A stretch of DNA of 64,000 bases from Cadophora sp. MPI-SDFR-AT-0126 (taxonomy: Eukaryota > Ascomycota > Leotiomycetes > Helotiales > Ploettnerulaceae). This document shows positions 46,488 through 58,978 of the stretch, in pieces. Position 1 is the first letter of the stretch; every line of letters starts with the position of its first letter. The position numbers and the translations under genes are program-made. The stretch is from positions 558,001-622,000 of the forward strand of contig JAGMVK010000008.1 in NCBI GenBank assembly GCA_020747065.1, given 5' to 3'. Under the pieces are notes generated by a model. That model made no database searches and was not told the origin of the DNA. It was given only the letters and a program-made list of their open reading frames with translations.

Positions 46488-49141
46488 GGTGATTTGGTGA
46501 AAGAGATAGCCGATGATCTGGATGAGAAGTCGTATTTTCCAAAGGGCCTTCTGTTGGTCTTATAGCAAATGGAATCAGGAATGGAGACAACCTGCACTGC
46601 CATTGCGTACGTCACCAAGCTTGACAAATAATTTAACAGACTTTATCCAAGAACTTGAAAGTTCATCTCTTTGCCTGTAACTTCTGTGGAGATACATCTG
46701 CCGAGTGTCGACGGACCGATACTGACATGAATGACAAACTCCATAATGACAGAGGATCTCTTGGCAAGAGCGTTCAACATCTGGGACCAACAGTCCTTCT
46801 TCGAGAGCTACAAGATGATGGTCAGCGGTATCTAGCAGATTTTGAGTAGGTTAGAGTAAAATCCTTCCTTTGCTTATGGTGGCCACTTCTCGATGATGTG
46901 TCTGGCGCACGCGCAACCAGAGAGAAAATGGCCATCACCTGTATTGCCACACAAAATTTCTATTCTAGATATTTCCATGACGCGAATTATTGCCTTTCAT
47001 CACAATACAACAATTCCAAGACACCAAGTCGCCAGGAAAGGATTGGAAAAAGCTCATCCATGCCTTGGCGGCCTCGCTAGTCATGCGCTTTGCTTACGCT
47101 CTTGGCAAACCCAGTTTTTAAGCGAAAAGAGCTTTTCTCCGCATTGAATTACCAGATGAATGTTATCAATGCAGCCTTTTCTGGAAGGTCGAGAGTGGCG
47201 GAGTATTACACAGTGCAGTCTTTAATGACAATCGGTAGTGTTGCAATTGCGACTCCGTCCAATGACCACCAGAAGTGACGAGGATACAGTACACTGAGTG
47301 CGACACAAGATAAGCATCAGAGGAATGTCTAGTTTAGAAGTCTCTGCATCTACAGACTCGGTAAGTTCATCCACTCAACATCATCTTACAACATTCTTTT
47401 GGCATTTTAATCCTTGGAGCAGATTTAACATTTGTTTCAAGGGATCATCCATGCAATCCACAACGTGAGAACTTGAGACGAATTTTAATTATTGAACTTC
47501 TTTTCGTTGAATTTGCATTCCATTTCGTCACATTCAGAAGCCCGCGTTTGGACGAGAAACAAGAAGTTTGGCATTGCTTCTTGTAATGGTACGACACAGC
47601 CACTACCAGCTAGAGGCATACTGGAATGTGTATGAGTGGGATAACGTGATGTATGCTTAGGCCTGGTAGTTTCCGTGAAAGGGTGTCAGACATTAACATA
47701 TGATGAGAAGAGCAGACGAGGAATATGAATGGGAGAGAGGTCCCCAACCAGTGACCAAAATAAAGGGGCGTTCCGATAAACGAGCATTACCCCAGTCGGA
47801 ATATCACGTGCTATCCGAGGGATGAATGTCCGTTTGAGGTACATCACAAATCACACGTACATGCATCCTATTCAGTTATTTTGTGACTTTGATATTGTCC
47901 CATTAGTCCTATAATTACTACAATCTACGCCAGACTCCTTTCCAAATCAGTCAATATGTCATATTACGCCAAAGCAGACGTTCATAAATTCTCAGCGGAA
48001 AATTGGAAGGTGTGCAACAACGCAGAATTCTTCGCTTTATACTCTCACACCTTTATCACTCAACTTATCACCGCACGTCGTAGAGATGAGAGGGAGAATA
48101 TGGCGAGCCTTGGGGAAACTTTTCCCTTTGAAGACCCTCACCTCTCCACTAAAACACAAACAACCATTGAAAAACCATTTCCGTCGCCACAGATACACGC
48201 AGACAGTACACTGAATGCCCACCATGGGCTTTGACATCTCTTAGACATGTAGACGGAGGATCGACTCGAATTAGCCTCGACGGAAAGATAGCAGAATACA
48301 TGCCACCACTCATTACAACGAGGAACTTATCTTGACTTACATCATTTTACAATGCGTAGAGGAAGTTCCAAATCCGAAAATTCGTATTGCGAGCGCTTAT
48401 GCCTTCTTTGATTACTATGTAGTAGCGTTCATAGTGGAGCAGTATGTAAGTGCGACTTCTTTCAACAAACATATTAGACTATTGCTGAGAAAATCGACAT
48501 CATATGTTTAAATATAGTGACGCTGAATTAGTGTTGTACGGTGAATTGTGAGGCTGAATCTTTATATACGTACTGTACTCACGAGAGGGATCTAAAATCT
48601 GGTTTGGCAGGAAACTTTGCAAGAGAGCAGAAACCGATTGCCGTGCAAAGTTCGGTAAAGGAGCTGTAGCCGGGGCACACAACAGGCCAAAATGTGTGTG
48701 TTCTAAGCTATGTTTACAGGCTAGCTCTGAGCATGCTCAAGATACTCAGGCTCTGCTCTGGCATGCTCATCCTCGGCTCAGGCACGCTCATCATTGACTC
48801 AGGAATGCCCGCCGCTCGACCTAGCAGCAGTTGCTCACATCCAAAGACTAAAATGGAACCAGTGAAAGAGAAATTCAATCCTCAGTCCTGGGGTATTATC
48901 AATTAAGTCTCCCATTCTTCTCAATCACATTCAGTTAGTAAGCTTGCTGCTCTTGCTCAGGCGCTAATCACCCTCGGCTCACCCTCAGCTTAGTCAACTC
49001 ACCTGAGCTGCATGAGCAACCTGAGCAACTCACCTGAGCTGGTTGCATTCCGAGCCGACATTTGAAACCCCTACGAAAGCAACTCCACATATGTCTTTGT
49101 AACTAAATTCTCCAACTCCCTTCAGCGCCACTTGTGTCCTC
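46488..49141. other. Intergenic region, 2.7 kb, with repeat copy
   Basis: No convincing gene. An ATG frame at 47956-48234 (92 aa) has no motif. The region contains the first copy of the GCTCAGG-rich repeat (48683-48900) and an inverted relative at about 48955-49050 (CACCTGAGC words). Confidence 0.5.
48683..48900 (+). repeat. GCTCAGG-rich dispersed repeat, copy 1
   Basis: Starts with CAGGCCAAAATG, continues through repeated CTCAGG/GCTCA words and ends in a block matching copy 2 (AGCAGCAGTTGCTCACAT... against AGCAGTAGTTTCTCACGT...). Same orientation as copy 2, about 2.07 kb apart. Confidence 0.75.
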
Positions 49142-49851
49142 TTAACCTCTATGACGAATACACATCCAGAGCGTAGCTAGCGTGGCGGGCAAGCCGATCC
49201 CTATCCCACAACCGAGTGCGATCTTGTCGCCTGTAGAGAAGCCGCTAGAACTATTGTTATTGGTCGCTTGAGTGTTCGCCTGAGTGTTCTGGGAGGAAGA
49301 GGTAGTAGATGAGCTTTTCGCGTTGCCAGTCTGGCTAGGAAACTCGTTGCTGACAGACGTGGAAGCGGGTGAGTCTACGGTGGTTGCTACTATTGCCATA
49401 CGTCAGACCCTTGACCTCCCTCAGAGATTATGTCAAACACACCAGGCACAGTAGTTGGAGTAGCAGCAGCGACAGCGGCAATCCCACAGTAAGAATTGTA
49501 GATGCTTTCCGCAGTGCTGATATCATACGTTAAGATATTCGCCTCAGCATTACCACAATATGCCTTCCAGCAAGACGTAATGAGGGATGACGCGGCGGAT
49601 TGGTATTGGGTACCGCAATAGCACCCGTTCCACGTACAGCCAAGGCCTTTCAGAATGTCGACACCGCTGTCGTAGTCGTTTTGGAGGCAACCTATGCCAC
49701 AGTGTCGTTGTTGGGACCAGGCTGGGAGCTGGTTGATTGATACTGATGCGCTGGGGTCGAGACACAGGGAGATCTGCGTAAAAGAGGCAAGGAGAAGGAG
49801 GTGTAAGCGACTGGAAAGCCGAGAACTCGAGAATTGGGATGAGCGCAGCAT
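49142..49851 (-). CDS. CFEM-like cysteine-rich surface protein with C-terminal TM
   Basis: Two exons, 49443-49851 and 49142-49389 (53-bp intron with a CTGAC branch point), give 218 aa. A signal peptide (SRLHLLLLASFTQISLC) is followed by eight cysteines in the order typical of the CFEM-like group: HCGIGC, LGCTWNGCYCG, SCWKAYC and SYCG. A Ser/Thr/Asn-rich linker then leads to a hydrophobic helix (IALGCGIGIGLPATLATLW) and a short basic tail. Such proteins sit at the cell surface and bind ligands, sometimes haem or host factors; no ligand is indicated here. It is flanked by the two GCTCAGG-rich repeats. Confidence 0.82.
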
Positions 49852-51711
49852 GCTGATCCAGACGTTTGGTTTTTTTGCAGGTAACGCAGGTATGTTACTG
49901 AATTTGGTGTGCCGATTGGAACACTGTCTGCGTAAGTCCTGAGTGCATGTCGAGATTTAAGTTCTGTGGTGACGCCGCGCTTACCAGCTGAATACTTGAG
50001 TTGATGTGCAGAGACGGTGGTGTAGGAAAACTAAGTAGGGGGAAATGACTCGATAGGCTCTCTCCTCTCTCCAGCCCACAGGAGTAGTTAGGAGGTATCA
50101 GTTGAAAGTTTCGTCGTTATTTGGACTGATATGGTTTCATAGAGGGGAGCTCTAAGGAGAAGAGAAAAGACAAGAAATGGGAGATTTGGAAAAGGAGTCA
50201 AACCTACAGAGCCTCGATAAATGAGGCTGGCAATGGATTCGCTGAATTCTGCAAGGCGCGTCACATGTGGCTTTCGTTTGATAGAGCTGAGTCCAATGAA
50301 AAAGACGGTCAAAGCGCCTCCATTTACTAGTCAATGCTTTTTCTAACTCCTCGTGGGTTGAAATTAAAATGATTCATGTTCCAGTTTGGCAAGATTGTGG
50401 CTTCAATTGCATATAGGCGGCGGCACCTGCCACGGCGTCAATGTGGCGCGCCCCAAATAGAAATGTACCGTTGCATCAAAACAAATATTGGTACAATGAA
50501 ACAGTCCAAATATGTTCGGCGCTGGTTGGTGGCACGCAGAACCTGCCTCGACCATAATTGACTCCGACTCTGGCTCTCAGGTCCATTTACGAGCAACATC
50601 ACGAGCACTTCTGCGGACAAGCTCTGGCGTCAACACACCACCTCCGACGGAGTTTGAAATTACCCGCTCAGTAACGACAATGAAGACACGACAGTAAGTC
50701 CATCGTAATCCATCCTGTCGAACCACCGTTCGTCAGGAGCCTTTGTTAGGGTATACAGGAGGCCAAAATGGGTTCTACATTATGGTGTACAGGCTCTCTC
50801 AGGGCGTGCTCAGGATGCTCAGGCTTGCTCAGGCTCTGATCAGGTATGCTTACTCTCGGCTCAGGTATGCTCACTCTCAGCTCAGGTCTGCTCACTCTCA
50901 GCTCAGGTTAAAGCAGTAGTTTCTCACGTCCGCAGACTAAACCGGAATCAACGAAAGGGAGAATTAATACTGAGTCTATAGGTATCCGGATCATCTGATA
51001 TGATCATGTTATTCACAGTGTCTAATGATGAAATTGAGCTCATGACACTATAACAGATTTGCGACAATCAAAGCATCAAAAGTGGTCAAACATTTGTACT
51101 CAAATGACAGTGTAGATCTATAACACGGGATTTATTGTGCAGAGAGCAAGATCGTGTTTCACTTCCAGGGAGCTTGTTCTTGAGACTTGCGGTTTCAGGG
51201 CTCTTTGCAGGAACTTGATGTTCAAACATGTCCTAAAAGCGAAGCTATAGAAGCAAAGGATTGAACTAATCAATGTGTCTAGCTCGTATATAGTCCTAGT
51301 CACTCATAAACGTCAAGTGTCGAGCCAGTCAGGTCCGGCGACCAGATCAGATACTAGCGTGACAATGGAGACAATCTACATCCCACATTTGGGTATAAGT
51401 TTGTTCACTGAGCGGATTATTCACAGCTATCCCTTCACGCGACGCTATGCGACATACCCCCACGTTTCCAGTATAAGACTGGCATGGCTTGGTCTCTTTA
51501 TCTCCTAGCTTCGTCGACACGACTTTCTTGGATATTTATATAGATATCGACGTTCTGTAACAAAACACAAAAAGAATCTCCTCCTACACGCCCGAGAAAG
51601 ATCTAGTACTGTACAAGTATCCAAGTAAGTAAATCCTACTGCTTAGTTCTTACTCCCTTGTAACTAATTTTTTCTCAAGCTTTAGAGTCAATACCTAACT
51701 TAAGCATCAAA
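49852..51711. other. Intergenic region with repeat copy 2
   Basis: No gene was recognised. It holds the second copy of the GCTCAGG-rich repeat at 50756-50990. The last part is the promoter and leader of the BTB gene. Confidence 0.5.
50756..50990 (+). repeat. GCTCAGG-rich dispersed repeat, copy 2
   Basis: Starts with CAGGAGGCCAAAATG and includes internal tandem units of about 18 bp (GCTCACTCTCAGCTCAGGT). Its flanking blocks match copy 1 despite many base changes. Function unknown. Confidence 0.75.
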
Positions 51712-53029
51712 ATGGCGGCCCCTCTCAGCCAAGTCTTCGTTACTGAAGTTACCACGAGTATTTCTCCGACATTCCTCCTTTCCAACTTTAATACGGAAAA
51801 ATGCTCTGACAGAAAAGCAACAGGAAGAAGCAGCTGTTCTGCAAATTCTCCAACTGCTCTCACTCGAGAGCAGCTTGCAGCTGGTGACCACCCCAGGGAC
51901 GACGAGCTGGCTCGGTGTGTGATGGGTTCTCCAGCAGGACCTCCTTCTGTAAATGAAAGAGATGTCGCTGTTAATGGGTAAGTGGATGTCAACTTGCCGT
52001 TCCTCTTGTCTCTAGAAGACTGGAAGTCAATCAATAATGCATTATATTATTTACATGCAGACGGGTTTTGGCTGACACCTCCAATAGCAACCACGACTCT
52101 CATACCAATAGCACTTCTACAAGCACCCGTCAGAATGCCATAAAGTTATATGAAGTCTCGACTCAGAAGCTCCGGCATCTATCAAGAGTGCCATCGATAT
52201 TCATGTCGAAATTTCGCAGACCGAGGTATGTCCTAATGCGAACAAGAACAAATCATTTCTAACCACACATCCCGACAGAGACACGAGCACAACAACAATC
52301 ATTGCCAGTTCCGGCAAAAGATTCCACATCCAGACGTCCCTCCTCACACAACATTCCGTGTACTTCTCCAGCGTGCTTCGGCCCTCTAGTCCCTGGACTG
52401 AACCTCAAACCGGAGTCGTCCACATGACCGAGGCAGGGAAGAAAGCACTCAGCATCTACAGCATCTGGCTAGCGACTAGCGAGATTAAAGTTGATACCGT
52501 TGTGGGACTGTCTGCTCTCCTGTCGACTTCAATTTACGCCGGAAATCAAGCGGTTATCAAAGAAGAGCGGAGCAAGATGGCTAAAGTTAATCTCCTACTT
52601 GAAAGTTACATCTTGGGAGATTACATCCAAGCTTCCTTCGGCTTCCTGGATCGGCTTATGAGCCATCTCATTGAGTGTTACGGCGTCATGCACACTTCAA
52701 GCGGGGACAAGCTACCTCTAGGGAATATGCGGGACATTTGGGGAAAATCGTATCCTGGCACGCCTTTGCGATGCCTCATCGTGGATATGTTGTCGAGCTG
52801 TTTGTCAAATCGCACCATTCTCGATGCTCGCGAGCTTGGTGTCCTGACTGACGAGATGGTGACAGCTGTCAGGGAGAATATCGCCACTCATATTGCAGAT
52901 GGAACGGATCCTTTACCTCCGTGGAAGACGTACAAATCTAGGTACTTCATGTATGCTCGATCTGCTGTCGCTGCCTATTGGGATGTTGCGGGCACAGAAC
53001 TCCAGCTTCCGGAAGGCATGGAATGGTAG
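51712..53029 (+). CDS. BTB/POZ-domain protein
   Basis: Three exons, 51712-51977, 52061-52225 and 52279-53029, give 393 aa. The first 145 residues are Ser/Thr-rich and poorly structured. Exon 3 opens with TTTIIASSGKRFHIQTSLLTQHSVYFSSVL, a BTB fold start as found in many fungal BTB proteins (shown here in shortened form: the core is SGKRFHIQTSLLTQHSVYF). The middle has EVYLLGDYIQASFGFLD-like text (actual LLESYILGDYIQASFGF), typical of the helix after BTB. BTB domains dimerise and often link targets to Cul3 ligases; here this is inference. Junctions use GTAAGT and GTATGT donors. Confidence 0.82.
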
Positions 53030-54406
53030 AACCTGTGGATCTGATGGATGAGATTGGAGTTCCGGTAACTTTGTGGTGGGTAATTTTTTTCTTTACAACT
53101 GCTTGAGAGTGGCTTGGCGTTTGGTTTTGGGCATTTGATGGACTTTCGGAAAGGAGCCAGGGCAATGGGATAATGAAGCATGTCCAGTGAAGAAATTGAG
53201 GATTCTCAGTAAAAGGTAGTTAGTATGCCTTAAATTGTATGAGATATTCGTCACTAATTGTCACTACTGGCATCTCTACTTTCATGAAGTGGCATGCATA
53301 CAGTGTTTCTCACGGCCCGCTCAGAAGGTCTTTGAAGAAGCGCACAAACAGCTGCATATAGTGTATCGTATCTAAGATTAGGAAAACATAGACGTTATCA
53401 CTCAACGATATTTCATTATGCTTTTATCCACTTGATCTTCGGAGACTTCCAAGTGTTTGGATATCAGTTCCAAGTGGCGAGAGAATAGCTCCTACTACCG
53501 GGGACCCCGACGCCCCAGATGAAGAATTCTGTCCCGGCCTACCTACCACATGTCCCTGCTGCAAAACTCTTACCCGCTCCGTAGAGAAGTCAGGAGCTTT
53601 TTATGGTTGACATGGATTTCTTGTCAGGCGTCAAGTGCTGAGTTCATGGCCAAGAAGAATTGGCACAGAATGGGCTCATGTAAATAGGAAGCTTTGCTAA
53701 TTACTGTCGCAGCATGAAAGAACACCACAAATTTCGATATGGCACGCTGAAGTGTGTCTGGCACTTGATATGAGCTTGATGGGTTTAGAAAAACATTAAA
53801 GTGACTTACACCTCTCTCTTCACGTGTCGCAACACAAAAAATGACAATGTAGTGAGCCGAATTTGATTTATGAAGAATGTTGATGAATAGGTGAATGTAT
53901 GAAAGCGATAGGTTCATTAAAGAATATTGGAAACCTGTTCAATTTTGCATGTGGAAGATGACAATGTCAAGCGGAATTCGAGACGAAGTCAACTTGCAGG
54001 TTCAACCAGCTTGGCATCAGGTATAGATACTGCGCATGTCTCTCAGTACATACCACATGCTTGGAAATTGTTCTTGCAATGCCCTGCATTCAATAAGGAA
54101 GCACTCTGTCCTTGACTCCAAAGGCAGAGGATAAGGGCACATTATTATTGTCCGTTGAGGATCTCTATTCCTTGTCTTCCGGAGCCGTGGTTTCCACTCG
54201 AGCTGAGCAGCTGTACTCCAGAGTGATTGTTGTGGGGCATTTAAACTCGACTGTTCATTTGACGGCGAGAATGAAGTAAAGACTTGAAGAAGGAAGACAA
54301 CGACCTAAAAAGAACTCAGAGTACATCTGTATCAAAATTGAATGGAGCCATCTCGACAATCTCATTCGAAAAAGTATGTCAGGAGCAGAAACCTTGCTCA
54401 ACGCGT
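53030..54406. other. Intergenic region, 1.4 kb
   Basis: No gene was recognised; only short frames lacking motifs. Confidence 0.45.
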
Positions 54407-55291
54407 TCATGCAAAGACCGCAACGCTCTTACTCAACCTTCCACCACCATGCATCAAAATGGCATCTAGCCAGACCTGATCACTCTCCTTGTCCCAACCG
54501 CGCTCCTCGCCCCAAGCCACGATCTTCTCATACTTCGATACCACGGCACCTAGTCCAGACATCATATCCCCAGTCCTTGAAACCGAGGTATACGCATCGA
54601 ACTCCACGACCTTAACGCTGGGCACTTCCTTCAGCACCGCTGCTAGCAGATTCGCGGAAAAGCGCTCGTAGAACCCCTCACTCTTCCGAAACCCAGCAAA
54701 GATGGCATCACTAGGGTCGCACTCCACGAAAACCTTGAGTGTTCTAACACTCGTGCAGTCCTTCAATCCCAGCGCATCGTTGACGACCCATCCTTGAGGC
54801 GGATTATTCCAACCCGGACCAACGCGCAACTGGAGTGATGTGATGGACTCGCGCGAGTGGGCTGGCAGACGCGCAAGCAGGGGCCTCTTGGTCTTGAAGT
54901 ATTTGCCTGGGTAGGTAGGGAAGATACGGAAGGTGTGCGTGCTGAAGAAGTGGTGTTTGGTTTCGCGGTAGATCTGCTTGGAGACCCTGAAGAGCGCAAA
55001 AAGCTGCATGCGGTGGTAAATTCTGTGGGTGGAGGGATCGAGGTCGATCACGACTGGTGCGGCAGAGAAGACCATGTAGTATATCCTGTTTCGTAGCTCG
55101 GAGGGTAGGGAGAGAAATGGGAAGGGCTTTGTCTTTGAGGTGGCGTCTTCATCTTCGGCTTCGGAAGGATATGCAGAGTTGACCGCGGAAGTGAGGGTAG
55201 AGGATGCTGGAGTTGTAAATCGAGAGGATTCTGGTGTTGGAAAGGCAATTTTTGGCCGTAGAGCAAGTCTGTTGTTTGCGCGTCCTTTCAT
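54407..55291 (-). CDS. F-box-like/2EXR-type protein
   Basis: An intron-free ATG frame of 294 aa. FLSLPSELRNRIYYMVF is the standard start of a large fungal family with F-box or 2EXR character, followed by RVSKQIYRETKHHFFSTHTF, also typical. No leucine-rich repeats follow. Role as a protein-protein adaptor is inferred from the family. The gene is divergent from TIM50. Confidence 0.82.
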   Translation of the reverse strand: MKGRANNRLALRPKIAFPTPESSRFTTPASSTLTSAVNSAYPSEAEDEDATSKTKPFPFLSLPSELRNRIYYMVFSAAPVVIDLDPSTHRIYHRMQLFALFRVSKQIYRETKHHFFSTHTFRIFPTYPGKYFKTKRPLLARLPAHSRESITSLQLRVGPGWNNPPQGWVVNDALGLKDCTSVRTLKVFVECDPSDAIFAGFRKSEGFYERFSANLLAAVLKEVPSVKVVEFDAYTSVSRTGDMMSGLGAVVSKYEKIVAWGEERGWDKESDQVWLDAILMHGGGRLSKSVAVFA

Positions 55292-55895
55292 CTTGGTTGA
55301 GGGTGGTTGGAGGCAAGGTCGGAAGAGTTCTCGAGCGGGGTAGAGTGGAGGTATAAGTAAATCAAAGATTTTCAGACAGGCACGGGTGATTCGGAATCGT
55401 AGTACACAGTCTGAATATATGTATGTATGATTGCTTGATTGACTGTTGTAACTATTTTGGAGGAAGACCTTCTAGGTAGAAGAGGTTTCGAGATTTGTGT
55501 AAGTGTAGAGGTGCAACGGGATCGAATTGCTATGGACGACCAGTGCGGTGAAGCACTGGTCGTCTAACATCCAATTCTTGAGCATGCCATTTGATCTCGC
55601 ACGACGTTCAGCTCTTGTCCATGGAAGAAATGGGGAGTCCGAGTCAAATTTATTCGCGCTGCAACTTTATTGAGAGAAGAAGGTTCAAGGAGGAATCGCA
55701 GATTTATACTCTTTTCACGAGCTCGGTGCTAGTATCTTGATCTAACCTTATCCGCTCTAGTCACAACTGCTCAGAAAGATTTCTGAACCGGATGGCCTCA
55801 CCCAGCTCTAGTATCTCATTGTCAACGACACATTCAGCCAGCCTATCTTCTTAATTGAAAATAGCTGTGTATTATAATTTTGTTTCTCTTTCAAT
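55292..55895. other. Divergent promoter region (F-box-like / TIM50) with hairpin
   Basis: Contains a perfect inverted repeat at 55535-55564. No gene was recognised. Confidence 0.5.
55535..55564. repeat. Perfect 12-bp hairpin
   Basis: GACGACCAGTGC and its exact reverse complement GCACTGGTCGTC flank a 6-base loop (GGTGAA). It lies about 330 bp upstream of the TIM50 ATG and 240 bp upstream of the opposite gene. It could be a protein-binding palindrome or a short insertion relic. Confidence 0.85.
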
Positions 55896-57680
55896 ATGTT
55901 GGCCAGAGCAGCTATTCGTGCGTTACGAACCCCCGGGTTAAGGACGACGCCAGCAACATGCAGGATAGCCTCATCAACAGTATGGATTCGGTCGATGGCT
56001 CGCAATAATCGTCCACCTAATTCCGCACCAAAGAAGCCAGCAGAATCTTCGAATACTGTGAATGCCCCCATAGGGAAGCCTGGCGGTTCAGCTCCAAATT
56101 CGAATCAACAGCCACCCAAGAGTATTGATCGGAGACCTGATTTTCCAAAGAACTCTGAAATTGGCAAAGGCGCCGCTGGAGCAGTCGGAGGAGCGGGAGC
56201 GGGAGCTTTCAATGCTGCCTCGAGGAAAGGAGAAGAGAAGGAATTCTCTGAGAAGCAAACGGAATTCAAGACTGGAGCTTCGTCATCAGAAAACACAGCT
56301 CCTCAAGCAACCTCCCAATCTGCCACTGACCCGGCAGAAGCTCACGCCCCAAGCCAGCCCTTGCCCGATCTCACGAGAGGAATTCCTTCTACTTTAGAAT
56401 ACGAAACTACTGGCAGCACATCGAAATCGCCACTGAAATTGAACTTGACCGAAGCGGAGGAGCCAGAAGCTCCAGGTGGAGGCGGACGAGGCCGTGGAGA
56501 GCTCCCAGCCTCAGCATATGTCTCTTCATCCGAGAAGAAGCGGTTACGATTCGCAAACTATATGTATGCCATGTTCGCTGTCTTGTCAGTGACGGGAACC
56601 GTTTTCCTGGGACGAAATTGGGAGACGGAAGAAGAGGAGAAGGCACACCCGGATGCGCCGTCAGGTTGGGCTTTAGGATTGATGTGGAATCGTGCAAAAG
56701 CTCGATTGGGAGACCAGTTGAATTACTACAACGAGCCAGCTTTCCGAAAGCTTCTGCCAGATCCAGACCCAATCTTCGAGCGCCCATATACCTTGGTGTT
56801 GAGCATGGAGGATCTTCTCATTCACAGCGAATGGACAAGAGAACACGGATGGAGGATGGCGAAACGACCTGGAGTTGATTATTTCTTGCGATACTTGAGT
56901 CAATACTACGAGCTGGTCATTTTCACCAGTCAACCTTGGGCAGTTGCGGAACCTATTATTCGGAAGTTAGATCCATACCATATTGTAACTTGGCCACTTT
57001 TCCGCGAAGCGACTCGCTATGAGAATGGAGAATATATCAAGGTATTTTATTTAGTATCAGAGTAAGCTGGGCTTTACTAATGTGTGCAGGATCTCGAGTA
57101 TCTTAATCGCGACCTCTCGAAAGTAATTATACTTGACACCAAAGCCTCCCACGTCCAAAAACAACCCGAGAACGCCATCGTTCTCAAGCCATGGGAAGGA
57201 AATGTCCAAGACAAGGAACTCGTCTCTCTAATCCCCTTCCTAGAATACATCCACACGATGGCCTACTCCGACGTACGGAAAGCCATCGCCTCTTTCGCCG
57301 GACAACACATCCCCACCGAATTCGCACGCCGTGAAGCCATTGCCCGTAAAAAGTTCCAGGAACAAGTAGAAGAGGAAAAGAAGAAACGCCCCAAGCACTC
57401 CGGCATAGGATTTCTGGGTAACGCGCTAGGCATTAAGCATCAGAGCATGATGATGGACCCCGCGGACCAGACACCGGCCGAGGCCTTCGCACAGGGTAAG
57501 ATGCTGCAAGATCAAGCTCGGGAGAGAGGACAACGGAACTACGAGGCGCTAGAGAAGGAGATCCGCGAGAACGGCGAGAAATGGTTGAAGGAAGAGGCGG
57601 CGCTCGAAGAGAGAGCTAAGGAGGAAGCGACCAAGGCCATGAAATCGGGCTTTTCGGGATGGTTTGGCGGCTCAAAATAG
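55896..57680 (+). CDS. TIM50: Mitochondrial import receptor subunit TIM50
   Basis: Two exons, 55896-57041 and 57090-57680, give 578 aa. The basic, Arg/Ala-rich start (MLARAAIRALRTPGLR) fits a mitochondrial presequence. A long Pro/Ser/Ala-rich segment precedes one TM helix (ANYMYAMFAVLSVTGTVFL). The FCP1-like domain follows with LVLSMEDLLIHSEW, HGWRMAKRPGVDYFLRYL and VIFTSQPWAVAEPI; the phosphatase DxDxT motif is altered as usual for TIM50. The tail is a long charged helix ending FSGWFGGSK. TIM50 in the inner membrane hands presequence proteins from TOM to TIM23. The intron is 48 bp with CTAAT branch and TGCAG acceptor. Confidence 0.95.
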
Positions 57681-58603
57681 GATGCTGAAGCCGAATGAGC
57701 GGTCTGGAGGAAAGATGGGGTTGGTGTTAGTGTAATGGAGTAGGGAGTGCAAACGAGGGATGGAGATGCACTTGTGTATGATTTTTCGACGGACGATGCT
57801 GGTCTCATGAGCACCGGCTCGCATCTCTTCTCTCGAAACAGTCTGGTTCCGCATAGCGAGCGTGAGCATATGTATGTGTCGGACGCATATTTGGCGATGA
57901 GGTCGGCATTAGGTTTCGGTTTATTACGGGGTTGATATCCTATCCACCTAATCGTCCGCCTATCTATCTGTCTGCTGTTCGTTGTCAGGCAGCTTAGTTG
58001 TACAATAGTGTCATGAATAAAGTCGAACGAACAAACGAGAGACGAAAGCAGGTTTACTCCTGACTTCCGTATGTCCTAGTTCCATTTCCCATCAGGGTGA
58101 AGCACAACCACAACCACATGACAGAGAAGTGATGATGTGGCTCAGGAACATTGTTCAACACCCGATGAGGGGTCGTTACATATCGATGCGGCTCCTTGCA
58201 GAATGATGACTTCGTGGCTGTAATCCGCTCTGGCCCATTCTCAGCTACGGCACAGACGTGCGAGAACAAGACGCGTCTCTTGTGTATTCGAGCCCATCAT
58301 TTGAACCTTTTATTTTGGTAATTCAGATCCATCAAATGACCACTGTTGTCGTCGTGCTTCTGTTCTGCGTCTATTCGAGTATGCGTTGTCAATTCCAAAC
58401 CTTACTCCTCCGAGTATAGAGCATGGACGTCACAAACCGTATATTAGCGAAGCCGTTTTCTTGTTTTGTTTTAAGTGCCGTAGCGAGGAGCCGAGAACAC
58501 TCCCAAAAACATCACTCTTTCAGCACAACTTCTTCTCTCGCAGTATTTCCAACTGTACCTCAGCTCTATTTCACGACCTAATTTCCAATAAACAACAAAC
58601 AAA
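57681..58603. other. Intergenic region, 0.9 kb
   Basis: Holds the 3' UTR of TIM50 and the promoter of the secreted peptide gene. No gene was recognised. Confidence 0.45.
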
Positions 58604-58978
58604 ATGCAAATCCTCACCCCCTTCCTCACCCTATCTCTTCTCCACACCACAGCCCTCACGTCCCCCACCCCAGCTCCAGCCGATCTCAACATGGACATCA
58701 TCGCCATCGAAGACGGTACCGCAACTACTTGTCGCTGCGTGAGATCCTGTTATTTCAACATGCAGGCGTACTGTGATAGTTGTCCGTCTATCACGGATCC
58801 GTTCCAGTGAGTTGTTACTCTATCTACTCTGAATGCCCGTATTGGACTCTTTTTGAGGGGATGCGGATGGTATAAGGAGAAGGAGGGATTCGGAGATAGA
58901 TGACTGATACTGAGGTGTGAGAACAGACAGTTCCAATGTGTCACGAATCCTTGCTGCGAGTGTGTTGCTTGTCCTTAG
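58604..58978 (+). CDS. Small secreted cysteine-rich protein 1 (paralogue pair)
   Basis: Two exons, 58604-58806 and 58927-58978 (120-bp intron, GTGAGT donor, AACAG acceptor), give 84 aa. The signal peptide is MQILTPFLTLSLLHTTALT. The mature part has ten Cys: C-x-C-x3-C-x7-C-x2-C in exon 1 and C-x4-CC-x-C-x2-C in exon 2 (text QCVTNPCCECVACP). The same two-exon layout and the CC-E-C ending recur in the gene at 60155. An effector or antimicrobial role is possible but not shown. If the short exon 2 is missed, half the cysteines are lost. Confidence 0.75.
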
